Origin: an uncultured Alistipes sp.
GTDB taxonomy: Bacteria > Bacteroidota > Bacteroidia > Bacteroidales > Rikenellaceae
Assembly (NCBI GenBank): GCA_900769525.1
Contig: CAAGGY010000069.1
Coordinates: 1-9,182 of the forward strand
Direction of reading: 5' to 3'
DNA length: 9,182 nt
Positions within the stretch are counted from its first letter, which is position 1, and each line of letters starts with the position of its first letter. The notes beneath the pieces were generated by a model, which ran no database searches, was not told the origin of the DNA, and saw only the letters and a list, made by a program, of their open reading frames with translations. A program made the position numbers and the translations under genes. Positions 6,778 to 9,182 of this stretch are shown in pieces.

Positions 6778-9182
6778 ATGGAGTATAATTTTAAAGCCAT
6801 TGAGCAGAAATGGCAGCAGAAATGGAGTGAGGAGGGCACATACCGTGTAGATGTTGACCCATCACGTCCAAAGTTCTACGTATTGGATATGTTCCCCTAC
6901 CCATCGGGTGCAGGTCTTCACGTTGGTCACCCACTTGGCTATATCGCCTCAGATATCTACTCACGCTACAAGCGTCAGTCGGGCTTCAACGTGCTTCACC
7001 CTATGGGCTACGACGCCTTCGGTCTTCCAGCCGAGCAGTATGCAATCCAGACAGGTCAGCACCCAGCAGTAACTACCGAGGAGAACATCGCACGCTACCG
7101 CTCACAGCTCGACAAGATTGGCTTCTCGTACGACTGGTCACGTGAGGTACGCACTTGCGAGCCTGAGTACTACCACTGGACACAGTGGGCGTTCCTTAAG
7201 ATGTTTGACCACTGGTATAACAATAAGACTCAGAAGGCAGAGCCTATCACAGCACTTGTTGCCCACTTCGAGGCTAATGGTACTGAGGGTATCGACGCAG
7301 CTGAGACTGCACACCTTACATTCACAGCTCAGGAGTGGAACGCTATGTCGGAGGCAGAGCGTGAGCAGACATTGCAGAACTACCGCCTTGCATTCCGTGC
7401 CGATACTATGGTAAACTGGTGTCCAGCACTCGGCACCGTACTCGCCAACGACGAGGTAAAGGAGGGTCTTTCGGTGCGTGGCGGTCACCCAGTAGAGCAG
7501 AAGCGCATGAAGCAGTGGTTGTTGCGAGTTACAGCCTACGCACAGCGTATGCTCGACGGCCTCGAGAAGTTGGAGTGGAGCGAGTCGTTGAAGGAGATTC
7601 AGCGCAACTGGATTGGTCGTTCGGTAGGTGCACAGGTATTCTTCGACGTGGCGGACAGCGAGCGTAAGTTGGAGATCTTTACCACTCGCCCTGATACTAT
7701 CTATGGCGTTACGTTTATGGTCATTGCACCTGAGCACGAGTGGGTTATGGAGCTTACTACTGAGGAGAACCGTGAGGCTGTAGAGGCATATATCGCCGAG
7801 ACTAAGCGTCGCTCAGAGCGTGAGCGTATCTCAGATACTAAGCGTGTAAGTGGCGTTAAGACAGGTGCTTATGCCGTAAACCCATTCACTGGACGTGAGA
7901 TTCCTATCTACATCTCTGACTACGTATTGGCAGGCTACGGTACAGGTGCTATTATGGCAGTTCCTGCTCACGACTCTCGCGACTACGCCTTTGCACGTCA
8001 CTTCGGTCTTGAGATTATCCCTGTAGTTGAGGGCGGCAACCTCGAGGTTGAGTCGTACGACGCAAAGGAGGGCAAGGTTATCAATTCGGATATTATCAAC
8101 GGTATGGACGTAAAGGATGCTATCGTCTTTATGTTCGAGGAGGTTGAGCGCCGTGGTTTGGGTAAGAAGCTCATCAACTACCGCTTGCGTGATGCTATCT
8201 TCTCACGCCAGCGCTACTGGGGTGAGCCATTCCCTATCTACTATAAAAACGACGTGGCTTATCGCCTCTCTGACGAGCAGCTTCCACTTACATTGCCACC
8301 TATCGAGAACTTCGGCCCAACAGAGGCTGGCGAGCCACCTTTGGCACGTGTCGAGGGCTGGCATACTGCCGAGGGTGATGCCTTCGAGCTCTCAACAATG
8401 CCTGGTTTCGCAGGCTCATCGGCCTACTACCTACGCTATATGGACCCACACAACAACACAGGTCTTGTGTCGAAGGAGGCTAACGAGTACTGGCGCAACG
8501 TAGACCTCTACGTGGGTGGTATCGAGCACGCAACAGGCCACTTGATGTACTCACGTTTCTGGAATATGTTCCTCTACGACTTGGGCTACGTCTGCGAGTC
8601 TGAGCCATTCAAGAAGCTCGTAAACCAGGGTATGATTCAGGGTCGCTCAAACTTCGTATATCGTGTTGTTGGCACAAACAAGTTTGTATCATTGAACTTG
8701 CGCAAGGAGTATGAGACTCAGGAGATTCATGTCGATGTAAACATCGTCAAGAACGACGTTCTCGACCTCGAGGCATTCCGTGCTTGGCGCCCTGAGTTCC
8801 ACGATGCAGAGTTCATCTTGGAGGATGGCAAGTATATCTGCGGCTGGGCTATCGAGAAGATGTCGAAGTCGATGTTTAATGTCGTAAACCCTGACTATAT
8901 TGTCGAGGCATACGGCGCCGACACATTGCGTATGTACGAGATGTTCCTCGGTCCTTTGGAGCAGTCGAAGCCTTGGGATACAAACGGCATCGACGGTGTT
9001 CACAAGTTCTTGCGCCGCTTCTGGTCTAAGTTCTACTCACGTGAGGGTGCTCTTATTGTCAACGATGAGAAGGCTACACCTGCCGAGCTTAAGACCCTGC
9101 ATAAGACCATCAAGAAGATTTCGGAGGATATCGAGAACTTCTCGTTCAACACCTCTATTGCAGCCTTTATGATCTGCCTCAA
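6778..9182 (+). CDS. leuS: Leucyl-tRNA synthetase LeuRS, 3' end beyond window
   Basis: 801 codons are open from the ATG at 6778 to the window edge without a stop; Bacteroidetes LeuRS is usually about 920-950 residues, so most of the C-terminal anticodon-binding part is missing. This cytosolic class I enzyme charges tRNA-Leu. FPYPSGAGLHVGH (39-51) holds the HIGH-type signature HVGH (48-51). The CP1 editing domain has TTRPDT (302-307) and GTGAIMAVPAHDSRD (388-402), with D399 matching the editing aspartate, so proofreading is probably intact. KMSKS is at 694-698, preceded by a leucine-specific segment. About 50 extra residues (roughly 148-205) replace the short link before VNWCP. The zinc-site cysteines after C215 are missing (CPALG, then GLSVRGG). 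Both traits are, from memory, common in Bacteroidetes. The ATG is chosen because MEYNFKAIEQKWQQKW is the standard N-terminus. Codons look richer in T-ending forms (GGT, CTT, GCT, CGT) than in the upstream genes. Confidence 0.97.
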   Translation, partial: MEYNFKAIEQKWQQKWSEEGTYRVDVDPSRPKFYVLDMFPYPSGAGLHVGHPLGYIASDIYSRYKRQSGFNVLHPMGYDAFGLPAEQYAIQTGQHPAVTTEENIARYRSQLDKIGFSYDWSREVRTCEPEYYHWTQWAFLKMFDHWYNNKTQKAEPITALVAHFEANGTEGIDAAETAHLTFTAQEWNAMSEAEREQTLQNYRLAFRADTMVNWCPALGTVLANDEVKEGLSVRGGHPVEQKRMKQWLLRVTAYAQRMLDGLEKLEWSESLKEIQRNWIGRSVGAQVFFDVADSERKLEIFTTRPDTIYGVTFMVIAPEHEWVMELTTEENREAVEAYIAETKRRSERERISDTKRVSGVKTGAYAVNPFTGREIPIYISDYVLAGYGTGAIMAVPAHDSRDYAFARHFGLEIIPVVEGGNLEVESYDAKEGKVINSDIINGMDVKDAIVFMFEEVERRGLGKKLINYRLRDAIFSRQRYWGEPFPIYYKNDVAYRLSDEQLPLTLPPIENFGPTEAGEPPLARVEGWHTAEGDAFELSTMPGFAGSSAYYLRYMDPHNNTGLVSKEANEYWRNVDLYVGGIEHATGHLMYSRFWNMFLYDLGYVCESEPFKKLVNQGMIQGRSNFVYRVVGTNKFVSLNLRKEYETQEIHVDVNIVKNDVLDLEAFRAWRPEFHDAEFILEDGKYICGWAIEKMSKSMFNVVNPDYIVEAYGADTLRMYEMFLGPLEQSKPWDTNGIDGVHKFLRRFWSKFYSREGALIVNDEKATPAELKTLHKTIKKISEDIENFSFNTSIAAFMICL

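Noticed and set aside
7138..7737. Minus-strand open frame of 199 codons opposite leuS
   Set aside because: It is a shadow of the leuS frame, which is intact and carries all class I synthetase signatures.
1..9182. An undescribed defence, mobile or RNA-based system in the window
   Set aside because: Nearly every base is explained by seven conserved housekeeping genes. No direct repeats, IS ends, tRNA genes, CRISPR-like arrays or orphan reading frames with coding character were seen on either strand.

Overview
The window is a compact, entirely plus-strand stretch of a bacterial chromosome. It carries the middle of a division and cell-wall (dcw) cluster and then two translation-related genes. 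Several protein traits point to the Bacteroidota, most likely order Bacteroidales. These are FtsI with a C-terminal PASTA domain, a long MraY with an extra extracytoplasmic segment, a LeuRS with a long insertion and degenerate zinc site, and A-rich gene leaders with little Shine-Dalgarno signal. Base composition is moderate, roughly half G+C by eye. An Alistipes/Rikenellaceae-like source is a guess that cannot be proved from this sequence.

Layout: 1-876 is the 3' part of ftsI (penicillin-binding transpeptidase, start outside the window). murE (904-2361), mraY (2403-3650), murD (3670-5037) and ftsW (5044-6291) follow. An Hsp15-like S4-domain RNA-binding protein (6294-6725) lies 2 nt after ftsW. 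leuS (6778 to the window end, 3' end missing) follows a 52-nt AT-rich gap. Other intergenic gaps are 27, 41, 19, 6 and 2 nt. No terminator or consensus Bacteroidetes promoter was seen between genes, so read-through as one operon is the simplest reading.

Functionally, MurD adds D-glutamate and MurE adds meso-diaminopimelate (the DNPR motif is present) to the UDP-MurNAc peptide. MraY transfers the finished phospho-MurNAc-pentapeptide to undecaprenyl phosphate to give lipid I. FtsW (SEDS polymerase) and FtsI (transpeptidase) form the septal peptidoglycan synthase. The S4 protein and LeuRS belong to ribosome rescue/RNA binding and tRNA charging.

No RNA gene, mobile element, CRISPR array or obviously novel system is visible. 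The most noteworthy points are that the dcw order stops after ftsW, where murG, murC and ftsQAZ commonly follow, and that ftsW is tightly coupled to an Hsp15-like gene. Lineage-type insertions in MraY, LeuRS and FtsI, and a divergent catalytic-loop neighbourhood in FtsW, are also worth a look.
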